Below are positions 9,849-20,086 of a stretch of DNA of 64,000 bases, piece after piece; position 1 is the first letter of the stretch; each line of letters opens with the position of its first letter. Below the pieces are notes generated by a model. It saw nothing but the letters and a program-made list of their open reading frames with translations, ran no database searches and was not told the origin of the DNA. A program made the translations under genes and the position numbers. Source of the DNA: Cytophagales bacterium (GTDB lineage Bacteria > Bacteroidota > Bacteroidia > Cytophagales > Cyclobacteriaceae); assembly GCA_020403045.1 (NCBI GenBank), contig JADBYK010000031.1:62001-126000 (forward strand). The letters are read 5' to 3'.

Positions 9849-11231
9849 TTATTTTTTGTTGGCATTAAATAATTCTGAATCCAAAATAAACTCTGCGCCT
9901 TCCATGCAATGATCTTGATCGGAAAGTTTATCTCTGAAAGTAGCGGTTTCAATGGCTTGTTTGGGATCTACCATTAGCCTCATGTCATCGGGGTCTTTCT
10001 CGCGATCGAAGCGTATGACTCCATCTACAATCGTAAACATCGGAACGCCATAAATCGATAATGGGTGATTCTTAAATATCGCAATGTCTGCTTCTTTCCC
10101 TATCTCCAAAGAGCCAACTCTGTTATCAATACCCAATTGTTTAGCAGGGTTGATGGTGATCAAAGCCAACGCTTCTTCATCGCTCAAACCGCCATACTTT
10201 TGTGTTTTGCCTGCTTCATGATATAAATGGCGCATCATTTCTCCATCGTCTGAATTGATAGAGGTAACTACCCCATTTTTAGCAAGTATCGCTGCATTAT
10301 AGGCCGTAGAATAATACACTTCAAATTTGTACGCCCACCAGTCCGAAAATACGGAAGCCATGGCTCCTTGTGCTGCCAACTCCGGAGCCACTTTGAATCC
10401 TTCGTTCACGTGTTGAAATACAATGCGCTTGATGCCAAAGTCTTTGCACACTTTCAACATCATATAAATCTCATCTGCACGGTAGCTGTGGCAATGAACG
10501 ATGATTTTATCGTTCAGAATATCAGACAACACTTCATGTCGGTAGCTATACGAAGGTGGTGCACCTCTAAAACCTTTTACCAGTTTCGATTTATTGTATT
10601 GGTTCCATTTCTCGGAATATTCTTTTGCTTCAGTAAAAGCCTGACGTATCACAAACTCCACGCCCATTCGCGTACGAGGCACAATGCCACTCCCTTCTCC
10701 ATGGCTACGAGTCGGGTTTTCACCTAGCGCAAATTTTATAGTGCGAGGTGCTCCGTCCATTTTCAATACTTCCGGATCAAATGTTCCATAGCGTAGCTTA
10801 ATAGTCTCGCATTGGCCGCCAATTGCGTTGGCCGACCCATGCATGGCGTGCACTGTTGTGATTCCTCCGCCTAACGCACGATAGATTCCTATTTGGAATG
10901 GATTGATAACATCACTCTCGTTTACCTCTGGCGTAATAGGATTTGTACCTTCATTGATTCCATCCAAAGCAATGTGTGTGTGCGCATCTATAATTCCGGG
11001 CATTACAAAATGGCCGGACGCATCTACTATTTTGATGCCTGCCGGTGCAGTTATATTTTTCCCTATCTGGGCAATCTTTCCATCTTTAATCAGCACATCG
11101 GTTTGCTCCAAATTGCCTTTGGTGATGGTGATGACGGTTCCATTTTTAATCAACAAATTTCCCCTGTCCACTTGCGCCATTGCGCCAAGCAGAATAAAAC
11201 TTGAAAAGAGCAGTACGAATAATTTCTTCAT
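9849..11231 (-). CDS. Exported metal-dependent amidohydrolase (imidazolonepropionase-like)
   Basis: A 460-residue protein with signal peptide MKKLFVLLFSSFILLGAMAQ. Unlike its two neighbours it keeps the active-site set: GIIDAHTHIA (HxH), the His of IVHCHSYRADE, the His of IVFQHVNEGF and the Asp of SINSDDGEM. The C-terminal composite domain reads VGSLEIGKEADIAIF. It should hydrolyse an amide or cyclic-amide bond in the periplasm; the substrate cannot be told. It lies between two HxH-less paralogues with gaps of 1 and 17 bases, so the three are almost surely co-transcribed and may form one complex. Confidence 0.88.
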   Translation of the reverse strand: MKKLFVLLFSSFILLGAMAQVDRGNLLIKNGTVITITKGNLEQTDVLIKDGKIAQIGKNITAPAGIKIVDASGHFVMPGIIDAHTHIALDGINEGTNPITPEVNESDVINPFQIGIYRALGGGITTVHAMHGSANAIGGQCETIKLRYGTFDPEVLKMDGAPRTIKFALGENPTRSHGEGSGIVPRTRMGVEFVIRQAFTEAKEYSEKWNQYNKSKLVKGFRGAPPSYSYRHEVLSDILNDKIIVHCHSYRADEIYMMLKVCKDFGIKRIVFQHVNEGFKVAPELAAQGAMASVFSDWWAYKFEVYYSTAYNAAILAKNGVVTSINSDDGEMMRHLYHEAGKTQKYGGLSDEEALALITINPAKQLGIDNRVGSLEIGKEADIAIFKNHPLSIYGVPMFTIVDGVIRFDREKDPDDMRLMVDPKQAIETATFRDKLSDQDHCMEGAEFILDSELFNANKK

Positions 11232-11248
11232 ATCAATTTTTTTAAGTC

Positions 11249-13000
11249 TTAGTTTTTAGGATTTTTTGTTCCTTCAATGGAGAAACTTCCACGGGGTCCA
11301 ATGCTTGCATTTCCCTTGAACGAATCGCCTTCTACCGTTGCCTCCACGTCTACCTTAATCGAGTTGCCACCAAAACTAAGCGAGTAAGAGTAGGATAACT
11401 TATTTCCTTCCAAGGTGACGGAAGTTAAATCTGCCGGGGCAGGCATTCTACCCCCGGAAATAGTTCCCTTGTACCCGCTTCCGTCTTTTTTAAAAGTCAC
11501 TTTTCCATCGTTGCTGCCTTGTGGAGTTTGAGTAACGGTAGACCAGCTTCCCTCGATCTCTACTTTTGCATTGGGGTCAGATTTCCCTGCCTGTCCGGCA
11601 GGCAGGTTTTCTTCTTTTACTACTTGCTTATACATTACGCCATCTACAAAAACGTAACGCACTTTCGCTTTCTCATTGAAATAAGATTTGTCCGAAATAA
11701 CGAGGTTAGCCATTTTGCCATTTTCTACCGTTCCCATTCGATCGGACAAGCCGAGCAATTGTGCCGGTGTCGTGGTTAAAGCAGCTAATGCCGCATCTTC
11801 TGATAATCCTGCCGCAATCATTCTTCGTAGATTAGTAGGAATGTCTTTTGGCTTGGCACTCAATGACGAAAAGCCAAACGAAACACCCGCATTATTAAAG
11901 ACACTTGCCTGAGACGTGTAATTAGCAATCGCTTCCGCCTTTCTTTTTTCCAACGCATCTCTTTCAAGGTCAGCTGCTGTCTTAGGCTTGGTTACTTCTT
12001 TGGCTTTGGTAGAGTCTGCCTTTTTATCGGATTTGCCTCCACTCTTCTTATCATCTTTTTTTGCTTCTTCGGGCAAATCAAGAGATAAGAAAATCTTAGC
12101 GCCCGATGCCTTAATCTTGCTCGCTACAGGCCAGCCTTCTTTTACATCGGCCAGCATCAGCGAAAAACCTAAATCATTTTTTAATGTGATAATGCGATGC
12201 GCATCCAACATTTTTTCAGATTTAAACAACACAGGAATTCTTTGATCGATCACGGGATAAAACGCTTCCAACACGCGATCGCTACCCGGCCTTTCTAACC
12301 CAATCCTATTAGATGCATACAAACTCTGATACGATTTTGCTTGCGAAGCCTGTCTATACAATTCCCTCCACTTGGCCATTACGGCCATTGTAGTGTTCGG
12401 ATACACACCATTGGCGCCCGACAATTCGGAATACAACGCTGAATTACTGATCAGCACCATTTGGTCTGCCGACTTACCGCTCAATAAAACGATGCTACCC
12501 AGCCCAGGTAAAAGGTTTCCATAAGGGACAACCTGTGCCACTGTGAATCCCACATTTCGAAGATCTTCGATTAATTTATCGGAAGCGTTTAAAGAATTAC
12601 GAACATCATTTTGAGGAGTGATACCTGCTCTTTCCGGGGCGGGATTCCCCGGATCTTTGACACGATCACGGCCAGCTTCTTCTTTAGGCTTCGTCACACC
12701 CGCTCTCGACAACCCGTCAATAAATCCAGCATACACATACATGGAATCAGCTTTGATGACTACTGCATCTGCTGGGATAGTGACCCCTTTACCCACTGCC
12801 GTGATCAAACCATCTTTGATCAATATTGTGGCCATATCTACTTTTTTTCCGGGAGCCTGCACGACATTAACATTCGTGATGGCATAGGTTCGAGTCACAG
12901 GCTTGAGCTCTTTTTCATCTTGTGCAAAAAGTGAGAAGGCACAACACAGCAATGCTAAAGCTCCCTCTGTAATTCGTTGAATAAATCTTGTTTCGACCAT
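11249..13000 (-). CDS. Exported amidohydrolase-like protein lacking HxH, with extra C-terminal domain
   Basis: A 583-residue protein whose signal peptide spans about residues 8-27 (ITEGALALLCCAFSLFAQ). The amidohydrolase core is recognisable (ILIKDGLITAVGKGVTIPAD at the N-terminus, LGLSDRMGTVENGKMANLVI near residue 430), but the metal site reads YAGFIDGLSRAG instead of DxHxH. A lysine-rich insert (residues about 320-345, KKDDKKSGGKSDKKADSTK) and a C-terminal beta-rich domain of about 100 residues (GSWSTVTQTPQGSNDGKVTF onward) are added. A palindromic repeat is inserted in frame at 11586-11606, giving LPAGQAG. This is the first gene of the three-gene run. Confidence 0.82.
   Translation of the reverse strand: MVETRFIQRITEGALALLCCAFSLFAQDEKELKPVTRTYAITNVNVVQAPGKKVDMATILIKDGLITAVGKGVTIPADAVVIKADSMYVYAGFIDGLSRAGVTKPKEEAGRDRVKDPGNPAPERAGITPQNDVRNSLNASDKLIEDLRNVGFTVAQVVPYGNLLPGLGSIVLLSGKSADQMVLISNSALYSELSGANGVYPNTTMAVMAKWRELYRQASQAKSYQSLYASNRIGLERPGSDRVLEAFYPVIDQRIPVLFKSEKMLDAHRIITLKNDLGFSLMLADVKEGWPVASKIKASGAKIFLSLDLPEEAKKDDKKSGGKSDKKADSTKAKEVTKPKTAADLERDALEKRKAEAIANYTSQASVFNNAGVSFGFSSLSAKPKDIPTNLRRMIAAGLSEDAALAALTTTPAQLLGLSDRMGTVENGKMANLVISDKSYFNEKAKVRYVFVDGVMYKQVVKEENLPAGQAGKSDPNAKVEIEGSWSTVTQTPQGSNDGKVTFKKDGSGYKGTISGGRMPAPADLTSVTLEGNKLSYSYSLSFGGNSIKVDVEATVEGDSFKGNASIGPRGSFSIEGTKNPKN
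11586..11606. repeat. In-frame GC-rich palindrome encoding LPAGQAG
   Basis: A 21-base dyad with 8-base arms CCTGCCTG and CAGGCAGG around TCCGG, inside the 583-residue amidohydrolase-like gene just before its C-terminal domain. It is GC-rich compared with its surroundings and leaves the frame open, as expected for a small mobile palindrome of REP type. Confidence 0.6.
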
Positions 13001-13095
13001 AAAATTAAACTTGAGCCGAAAAGGTAAGAAGTTTTGATTGAGTTTTTGGCGGCCTTACAGGAGTGGTTTTTATGGTGGCCAAGTGGGCACAAACT

Positions 13096-14994
13096 CTAGG
13101 CCTTGGCCGGTAAGGAAAAAGTAAATGTTGAGCCTTCACCCAGTTTACTTGTAACGTGAATCTTTCCATTATTAAGTTCAACGAACTCTTTCACCAGCAA
13201 GAGCCCCAGACCAATTCCTTTTTCGTTTTTAGTACCTGGCATTGAAAAATTAACGCCCGCCCGAAAGAGCTTTTCTATATCTGCTGCAGCAATTCCTACA
13301 CCATTGTCAGTAATAGCAACTTCAACTTGATCCTTCTTCTCACTAGCTCCGATTATGACCACTCCGCCCTCCTGACTAAACTTAATCGCATTGCTGACAA
13401 GGTTTCTGATGATCAATCCCAGCTGGTTTTTATCGGCCCGAACACGTAAATCGCGATCAACCTCCACGTGAATGGTTATGGCTTTGACTGAACTACTCTC
13501 CGCCAACAGGTCAACTTTCTCGATAATCACATCATACAACCCAAGCTCCTCAATCGAAGACTTTAATCCATTTTGCTGTGATTGCGCCCAACTCAACAGA
13601 TTGTCGAGGTCAGTATAAACGTAGTCTACATTCGTTTTGATTTTTTTTGAGAATGAAATAAATTCGTCTTGCGTTAAAATAGACTTGTCCAACAAATCCA
13701 TCATGCCCCTTAGGCTATTCAACGGGCTGCGTAGATCATGTCCAATGATGGAAAAGAGTTTGTCCTTTGTAGAATTCAATGCCACCAACTGCTGCGCTTG
13801 TTCATTGATAAAGATATTCTTCTCGGCCAATATTTTATTAATGGAATGGCTCCTTCTATTTGTTCTCATTAACACCAGCACCAGAGCGGACAATAGAAGC
13901 ATGCCCCCTATCCCAACATACTTTAACGTCCGTTGTAATCTTAGCTCATTCTCTTTGAGTAACGCATCTTTGGTCAGTAATTCTATTTGCGAATTTTTTA
14001 TATCAGATTCAAATTGAGCTTGAGTAATAGCCATTTGTTCACCATTTCTCTGCTCGCTCAACGAATCATGTAATGCGAGATATTGATTTTTGAATTGATA
14101 CGCCTTTTTGAAATCGCTTTTGATTACATAAATCTCTGCCAATAAATTAAACACTTCTTCTAATTCTCGTGTATAGTTATACATCTTTGATATTGGCAAA
14201 GATTGATTTAAGTAAAGCAATGCTTGCTCCGTTTTTCCCAGCTTCAGGTGAATTTTACCTAGTCGAATAAGCGTGGAAGAGATAAGATAATTGTTGTTTG
14301 ATTGGATTGACGACTTTAAGCAGTTTTGCCATTTCTCTAAAGCTGCTTTGTAATTACTTTCCTCAAAAAAAATATCACCTAAAGTTCTTTTTGAAAATGC
14401 CGTCCTGAAGTCATCGTTAACATTTTCATCAATCGCCCTTTGTGCGTAGTACCGCGCGGAGTCTAACTGACTAGTTTTCAAAAAAGCAAAAGAGATATTG
14501 TTTAGACTTCGACTTTTGATTGCAATCACGTTAAGTTTAACCCCTAATTGGTAGGCTTTTTTATAATTTGCTATTGCTGCATCATAAAGCTTTTCCTCAA
14601 CGTTTACTGCCCCAATATTGTTAAGGCAGTTAGCAATTTCCCTTTCATCACCAATTTCCTGATTCATTAGAAGCGCTTCTGATGAGACTTTCAAAGATTT
14701 GGCATACTTCCCCTGACGGTAATACATCCATCCAATGTTAGCTTGCACCTTTGCCAAACCTTTTTTGTATTGCAGTTTTGTTGCTAAATCTCTTGCTTCT
14801 TCAGCAAATTGAAGTGCCCGGTTGTTATCTCCCTCTCGAAGCGAAGTTGCAACATCATTAAGTAACAACACCCTTGTGCTGTCCATTGGCGCTGCTAGTG
14901 CTTTACCCAATAGGCTGTCGCTGACAGGGGATTGTGAAAAAGCTGTAATTGCAAAAAAAAATAGCAAAGAGAACTGTAAACAAAACCTGCTCAC
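13096..14994 (-). CDS. TPR-sensor histidine kinase (orphan)
   Basis: A 632-residue sensor kinase. It has a signal or anchor segment (LQFSLLFFFAITAFSQS), then about seven TPR units between residues 40 and 320 (for example ALQFAEEARDLATKLQYKKG and YAKSLKVSSEALLMNQEIGD), a coiled region, one membrane span (YVGIGGMLLLSALVLVLM, about 356-373), the HisKA helix with the phospho-acceptor His in IIGHDLRSPLNSL, and a HATPase domain with N box NLVSNAIKFS, G1 DNGVGIA and G2 GIGLGLLLVKEF. No response regulator is adjacent, so its partner is elsewhere. The only usable start is a GTG at 14994, since an in-frame stop precedes it. Confidence 0.92.
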   Translation of the reverse strand: MSRFCLQFSLLFFFAITAFSQSPVSDSLLGKALAAPMDSTRVLLLNDVATSLREGDNNRALQFAEEARDLATKLQYKKGLAKVQANIGWMYYRQGKYAKSLKVSSEALLMNQEIGDEREIANCLNNIGAVNVEEKLYDAAIANYKKAYQLGVKLNVIAIKSRSLNNISFAFLKTSQLDSARYYAQRAIDENVNDDFRTAFSKRTLGDIFFEESNYKAALEKWQNCLKSSIQSNNNYLISSTLIRLGKIHLKLGKTEQALLYLNQSLPISKMYNYTRELEEVFNLLAEIYVIKSDFKKAYQFKNQYLALHDSLSEQRNGEQMAITQAQFESDIKNSQIELLTKDALLKENELRLQRTLKYVGIGGMLLLSALVLVLMRTNRRSHSINKILAEKNIFINEQAQQLVALNSTKDKLFSIIGHDLRSPLNSLRGMMDLLDKSILTQDEFISFSKKIKTNVDYVYTDLDNLLSWAQSQQNGLKSSIEELGLYDVIIEKVDLLAESSSVKAITIHVEVDRDLRVRADKNQLGLIIRNLVSNAIKFSQEGGVVIIGASEKKDQVEVAITDNGVGIAAADIEKLFRAGVNFSMPGTKNEKGIGLGLLLVKEFVELNNGKIHVTSKLGEGSTFTFSLPAKA

Positions 14995-15102
14995 TTATAC
15001 AAAAAGGTTCTAATCCAGTCTTAAATGTAGCTTTTGCAGGTGCTGTAAAAGCTAGAAAAACACATCAAACCTTACATACAACAGCTTTTCAGTCGATTCC
15101 AA

Positions 15103-17571
15103 TTAATTCTCACAGTATTCCAAATCAGAATCGCCAATCGGCATGCCAGGGGGTGCAGGTAAAAGTTCCTCGCCTTTGAACTCTTCTGGATTTTGCTGAA
15201 TAGAATTGATCTGACGGGCTATAAAAGCATAATGCGCACGCCATTCTTCATCGTTGGCCGTTTTGGTTAACAACCAACCTTTGAGTTGTTCGAGTTTCAA
15301 TAACACAATTGCCTTTGTCTCTGCTGACGCATTTTTCGCCAGCGCCAGTTTTGCTAGGTTGGTGAACAAAACATAATTTGTTGACATCTGAATAGCTCCC
15401 TCGAGTCCTGGTTTGGTGGCAGACTTAAAAGTTGCACTCACTAATCTATCGATCACTGTCTGCAAGCCGGCTAATTTAGGATCGCGAGCGTGATGCTCTA
15501 TTAGTCTGTTTGCCCTTGCTGAGTGAAGAATCAAACTGAACGTAAGATCAGCGGCACTTTCCGCTACAGATATCGGGTCAAATGTTAATTCTGTTTTTAT
15601 CTTTATCAACTCCCGATGACGGTTGTATCCTATAGGCCGAGGAGGAATGATTTTTAACACACTTTCAGGTAAGGCTAAGAGGGAGGGGTCGACCGTTTTA
15701 ATAAGTGCATCAAGCGCTTTTGCTTCTTGCTGAGGAGAAAGAAGTTCCGTAACCGGCTGCCCATCTCCCCGTAAGGCATACCGATAATTTAATCCACCAA
15801 TCATTTTTACAGCGGCTTCTGCCTGATAGCGATGGGCGAAATACAGGGGTACCAGCACTTCTTCCAATGTTGCCATCGGTGCACCTATTTTTATATTCTT
15901 CTCTCCAAAGTTTTTCAAGGCAACCGTCCTGACTTCCATCACCCGATTCAATTCATCGACCGGATCTTTTCCGTTGTCCCACAAGTGGGTGTATGGGTGA
16001 GCTCCACCAATTGGGCGAGCATCCTGATCAGATAAAAATGTAAGGCCGGCTCTTAGCGAATTCTGAAGAATGGCATCCAGCGCCTTTTCTTCATCTGTTC
16101 CCTTTGGAAAATCCTGGTATCCAAATGCGATAGAGACTTTATCGAATACTCCAATTTTTGTATCGTAAGCTTCACTCAAATCAATTTTGCCATTATTCAA
16201 TTTTGCGATAGGGTGAGGATAATCCATCACAGAAGATAAATTTTCTGCACTTGCGGAATAGGCATGCGCTAATCCCAACGTGTGTCCTACCTCATGTGCT
16301 GCTAATTGTCTCAACCTGGCCAATGCCATTTGCTCCATTTCCCTTGAAACGGGTTTCCCTTCTTCATACGGTGCTAGCAATCCCTCCGCAATCAGGTAAT
16401 CTTGACGCACACGCAGCGAACCTAATACCACATGCCCCTTAATGATTTCTCCCGTTCGAGGATCTGTCACCCCTCCTCCATAAGACCAGCCTCGCGTGGA
16501 GCGATGCACCCAGTTGATCATGTTGTAGCGCACATCCATCGGGTCTGCATCCTCAGGAAGAAGTTCGACACGAAAGGCATCTTTATAGCCCGCTGCTTCA
16601 TACGCTTGATTCCACCAACGAGCGCCATCCATTAAAGCTGAACGAATGGGTTCAGGTGCTCCCGGGTCCATATAATAAACAATTGGCTTCACTGGCTCAC
16701 TCAACGCAGCCGTTGGATTTTTTTTTACTAATCGATGACGTGTAATGAATCTCTTCTCCAACGGTTCGCTGATAGGGGTAGCATAATCATAAAACGAAGT
16801 AGAATAATAGCCAGCACGCGGATCAAACTTCCTCATTTTAAAGTTGTCATCCGGTAATTGTACAAATGAATGATGTTCGCGAACCGTTATAATCGAAGAA
16901 GTTGGAGTAACACTTCTAATGTATGCACCTGTCGGCTGCCCAGTGAATGTAAGCGTGACTTCAAACTCAGTGTTTTGAGGAAAATTTTTCGTGCGAGGCA
17001 AGTAAAAAGCGGAGCGCGATTTGTCTAAAGAATACGATCCTTGCTTTGTTTCTTTCAACGTGCCAATTACATCATGCGCATCTTGTAGCAAAAAATCGGT
17101 GGCGTCTACCAATACTTTTCCTCCATCTTCAACTTCAACTTTAAAACCCCACAACACCGATTGCGCAAATGATTCTGTGACTGCCTTACGTTCAGCCGCA
17201 TTGGTGCTTATGGCGCGATAAAAATAATTGGGCTGTGTCATCAAAACCTTGGGACCTCTTCGTTCAAACTTAACAATTCGCTCGCCTCCTAATTGATTGC
17301 GATCGATGCCAATATCATTAGACCCCACACCAGCTGTTACAGATTCCACATAAATAAACTCTGAATCCCATTTATCAATCAACAGAAAAACCTTATCCTG
17401 CTTCTCATCATAATAAAAATCATAGAAGCCTGGGTACTTCTTCATACCACTAACTTTACCCTCTATTGCAGAAGGTGTTGGTGTAATAGAAGCAAGTGAT
17501 TGTTCTTGCTTTTTCTTTTGGGCGAAAAGGTTGGCCGAAAACAAAACTAGAAGTAGCAGTATTCTGTTCAT
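15103..17571 (-). CDS. Exported zinc-dependent metalloprotease (metzincin, DUF4953/DUF5117 type)
   Basis: An 822-residue protein with signal peptide [18 protein letters not shown]. The N-terminal half matches the domain found with these proteases in Bacteroidota ([40 protein letters not shown]). The catalytic domain carries the extended metzincin zinc site [13 protein letters not shown] (about residue 430) and the Met-turn SSVMDYPHP. It is expected to cleave proteins or peptides in the periplasm or outside the cell. The ATG at 17571 was chosen because it directly precedes the signal peptide; the frame extends upstream to 17640 without a plausible leader. It lies downstream of gapA but is separated from it by a terminator. 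Confidence 0.9.
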   Translation of the reverse strand: MNRILLLLVLFSANLFAQKKKQEQSLASITPTPSAIEGKVSGMKKYPGFYDFYYDEKQDKVFLLIDKWDSEFIYVESVTAGVGSNDIGIDRNQLGGERIVKFERRGPKVLMTQPNYFYRAISTNAAERKAVTESFAQSVLWGFKVEVEDGGKVLVDATDFLLQDAHDVIGTLKETKQGSYSLDKSRSAFYLPRTKNFPQNTEFEVTLTFTGQPTGAYIRSVTPTSSIITVREHHSFVQLPDDNFKMRKFDPRAGYYSTSFYDYATPISEPLEKRFITRHRLVKKNPTAALSEPVKPIVYYMDPGAPEPIRSALMDGARWWNQAYEAAGYKDAFRVELLPEDADPMDVRYNMINWVHRSTRGWSYGGGVTDPRTGEIIKGHVVLGSLRVRQDYLIAEGLLAPYEEGKPVSREMEQMALARLRQLAAHEVGHTLGLAHAYSASAENLSSVMDYPHPIAKLNNGKIDLSEAYDTKIGVFDKVSIAFGYQDFPKGTDEEKALDAILQNSLRAGLTFLSDQDARPIGGAHPYTHLWDNGKDPVDELNRVMEVRTVALKNFGEKNIKIGAPMATLEEVLVPLYFAHRYQAEAAVKMIGGLNYRYALRGDGQPVTELLSPQQEAKALDALIKTVDPSLLALPESVLKIIPPRPIGYNRHRELIKIKTELTFDPISVAESAADLTFSLILHSARANRLIEHHARDPKLAGLQTVIDRLVSATFKSATKPGLEGAIQMSTNYVLFTNLAKLALAKNASAETKAIVLLKLEQLKGWLLTKTANDEEWRAHYAFIARQINSIQQNPEEFKGEELLPAPPGMPIGDSDLEYCEN

Positions 17572-17732
17572 ACAAAATGGATTTGGATGGTAAGATAAAA
17601 AATATTTAGCAAGAAGAAGTGGGAAATTGATGGAAGGCAAAATCCCAATCAGGCTACTTCTAATAGGTTAACAGTTACAGCTCTTACTACGTTTCCTACT
17701 AAAGACTGCTTACGTACTGGCTTCTAGCCATC

Positions 17733-17767
17733 AAAAAAAACGCCCGACTCGTTTAAGAATCAGGCGG
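17733..17767 (-). terminator. Rho-independent terminator of gapA
   Basis: On the minus strand a 10-bp stem with two wobble pairs (CGCCTGATTC / GAGTCGGGCG, loop TTAAAC) is followed directly by eight T. It begins about 24 bases after the gapA stop. Confidence 0.8.
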
Positions 17768-17790
17768 CTTAATTTTTACCGTTATTTGTA

Positions 17791-18801
<1,011 letters not shown>

Positions 18802-18886
18802 TTAAAATTTATGAGGTAAAATTAACCTACTCTGAAGCGAAAACCAATGTAAAGAGTTCAGATGAGTAACTTTTTTAATGCGGGGG

Positions 18887-18917
18887 TTTGTAAATCTACC
18901 GCAGGAATCTATCTTTG
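18887..18917 (+). promoter_or_regulatory. Promoter of tRNA-Glu
   Basis: TTTG at 18887-18890, a 19-base spacer, and TATCTTTG at 18910-18917 exactly fit the Bacteroidota consensus TTTG-N19-TAnnTTTG. The -7 box ends 19 bases before the mature tRNA. Confidence 0.8.
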
Positions 18918-18936
18918 CGCCTCTTTACAGAAAGAC

Positions 18937-19008
18937 GGTCCGTTCGTCTAGGGGTTAGGACACCAGATTTTCATTCTGGTAACACGGGTTCGATTCCCGT
19001 ACGGACTA
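18937..19008 (+). tRNA. tRNA-Glu (anticodon TTC)
   Basis: A 72-base cloverleaf. The acceptor arms are GGTCCGT and ACGGACT (one G-U pair) with discriminator A. The D arm is GTCTAGGGGTTAGGAC, the anticodon stem CCAGA/TCTGG carries loop TTTTCAT with anticodon TTC, and the T arm is CGGG-TTCGATTC-CCGT. CCA is not encoded. A strong terminator follows. Confidence 0.96.
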
Positions 19009-19020
19009 CGATAATCGTTT

Positions 19021-19047
19021 AAAAAGCCTCAATTTGAGGCTTTTTTT
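19021..19047 (+). terminator. Terminator after tRNA-Glu
   Basis: The stem AAAAAGCCTC / GAGGCTTTTT around the loop AATTT ends in seven T, starting 12 bases after the tRNA. Confidence 0.85.
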
Positions 19048-19163
19048 GTTAATAGCCGGTTGACCAAAGCTGACTCTGGATAGTGAGTTGTTTGTGACTT
19101 ATCCTATTACTTCGCATTATCACTTTGTCTGCGATGTAAAAATAGACTATAAACCGCCCACGC

Positions 19164-19724
19164 ATGTCGGAAGCTGAAATCCGGAAAGAGCAGGAAGTGA
19201 TCGAGCAATCGAAGAAAAACCCGAAGGCGTTTGGCGAAATCTATGAAACTTACTTTGACCGAATTTATAACTACCTCTACCGCCAAACCGATGACGAAGA
19301 ACTAGCTGGCGACCTGTGTTCGCAAACTTTTGTGAACGCGCTCAACCACTTGGGCAAGTATGAGTTTCGTGGGTTTCCGTTTTCGGCCTGGCTTTACAAA
19401 ATTGCGGGCAATGAGGTGAATAAACACTATCGCAAAAACAAAGGGAAAAAAGTGTTTAGCATTGAAGAATTAAAAGTAAAAGAGCTGGTTGAACAAAGTG
19501 ATGAGGGCTGGGACGAGGAATTGATCACGCAAGTAATCAACTACATGAACGAGCTACCCACAGACATGGTGCAGGTATTGGAGCTTCGATTTTTTGAAGA
19601 CAAGGACTTTAAGGAAATTGCATTTATATTGGATATGACGGAGAGTGGCGCAAAAATGCGGACGTACAGAGCATTGGATAAACTGCGCACTCAGTTTAAC
19701 ATCAAAGTGAAGTACAATGGGTAA
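19164..19724 (+). CDS. RNA polymerase sigma factor, sigma-70/ECF type
   Basis: A 186-residue group-4-like sigma factor. Region 2 lies at residues about 20-90 (YFDRIYNYLYRQTDDEELAG, FRGFPFSAWLYKIAGNEV), and region 4 at about 125-180 (ELPTDMVQVLELRFFEDKDF, IAFILDMTESGAKMRTYRAL). Its last 8 bases overlap the start of a small membrane-protein gene, an arrangement often seen for sigma factors and their membrane-bound regulators. The gene follows the tRNA-Glu terminator, so it needs its own promoter; TCACTTTG at 19120-19127 is a one-mismatch -7 candidate but lacks a well-spaced -33 box. Confidence 0.93.
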   Translation: MSEAEIRKEQEVIEQSKKNPKAFGEIYETYFDRIYNYLYRQTDDEELAGDLCSQTFVNALNHLGKYEFRGFPFSAWLYKIAGNEVNKHYRKNKGKKVFSIEELKVKELVEQSDEGWDEELITQVINYMNELPTDMVQVLELRFFEDKDFKEIAFILDMTESGAKMRTYRALDKLRTQFNIKVKYNG

Positions 19725-19986
19725 GCACGAAATACGTATGCGCAGACAGCGACTGACTGCCCGGGGCACGGATCGCTTTAAGAACTATGGTGCTGTGCTA
19801 AAACAACACGAAGAGGAAAAGCGTATGAAGAAAATTGTGCGCGTATTTACATTCTTTTTGTTGATATTGGTAGTGATCATTTTAATTGTTATAGTGAATA
19901 GGTGGGAGAAGAAGGCGAAGGAGAAAAAGTTGCCGGTTACTAGTTACCAGTTAAAGGTTAGTGCTAGTGGTGAGGTAAATGGGTAA
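19717..19986 (+). CDS. Small single-span membrane protein coupled to the sigma factor
   Basis: An 89-residue protein of unknown function. A basic N-terminal part (residues 1-36, KHEIRMRRQRLTARGTDRF) is followed by one strong membrane span (VFTFFLLILVVIILIVIV, about 42-59) and a basic tail. The ATG overlaps the sigma-factor stop by 8 bases, which implies translational coupling. It could be a minimal anti-sigma or anchoring partner, but no known anti-sigma domain is recognisable. The last roughly 18 residues (LPVTSYQLKVSASGEVNG) are the translation of an interspersed repeat, so the C-terminus looks recently altered. Confidence 0.6.
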   Translation: MGKHEIRMRRQRLTARGTDRFKNYGAVLKQHEEEKRMKKIVRVFTFFLLILVVIILIVIVNRWEKKAKEKKLPVTSYQLKVSASGEVNG

Positions 19987-20032
19987 CCGGAAACTTAAAT
20001 CATAAAATACAAATCATAAATCCTAAATAACT
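19929..20032. repeat. Interspersed repeat overlapping the 3' end of the 89-residue gene
   Basis: It contains TTGCCGGTTACTAGTTACCA, then GGGTAACCGGAAACTT, then AT-rich units of the AATCATAAA / CAAATCATAAATCC kind. Similar units occur at 7461-7508 and 7603-7629. The first part is translated into the tail of the membrane protein. Confidence 0.5.
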
Positions 20033-20086
20033 CGTGACTCCATCTTCGATTGCGGATTAAGAAAGAAAATTCTAACCCAATCAATT

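Noticed and set aside
9848-9952. Longer start for the HxH-less amidohydrolase at 8543
   Set aside because: It would overlap the preceding gene by about 100 bases and place the signal peptide 35 residues inside the protein.
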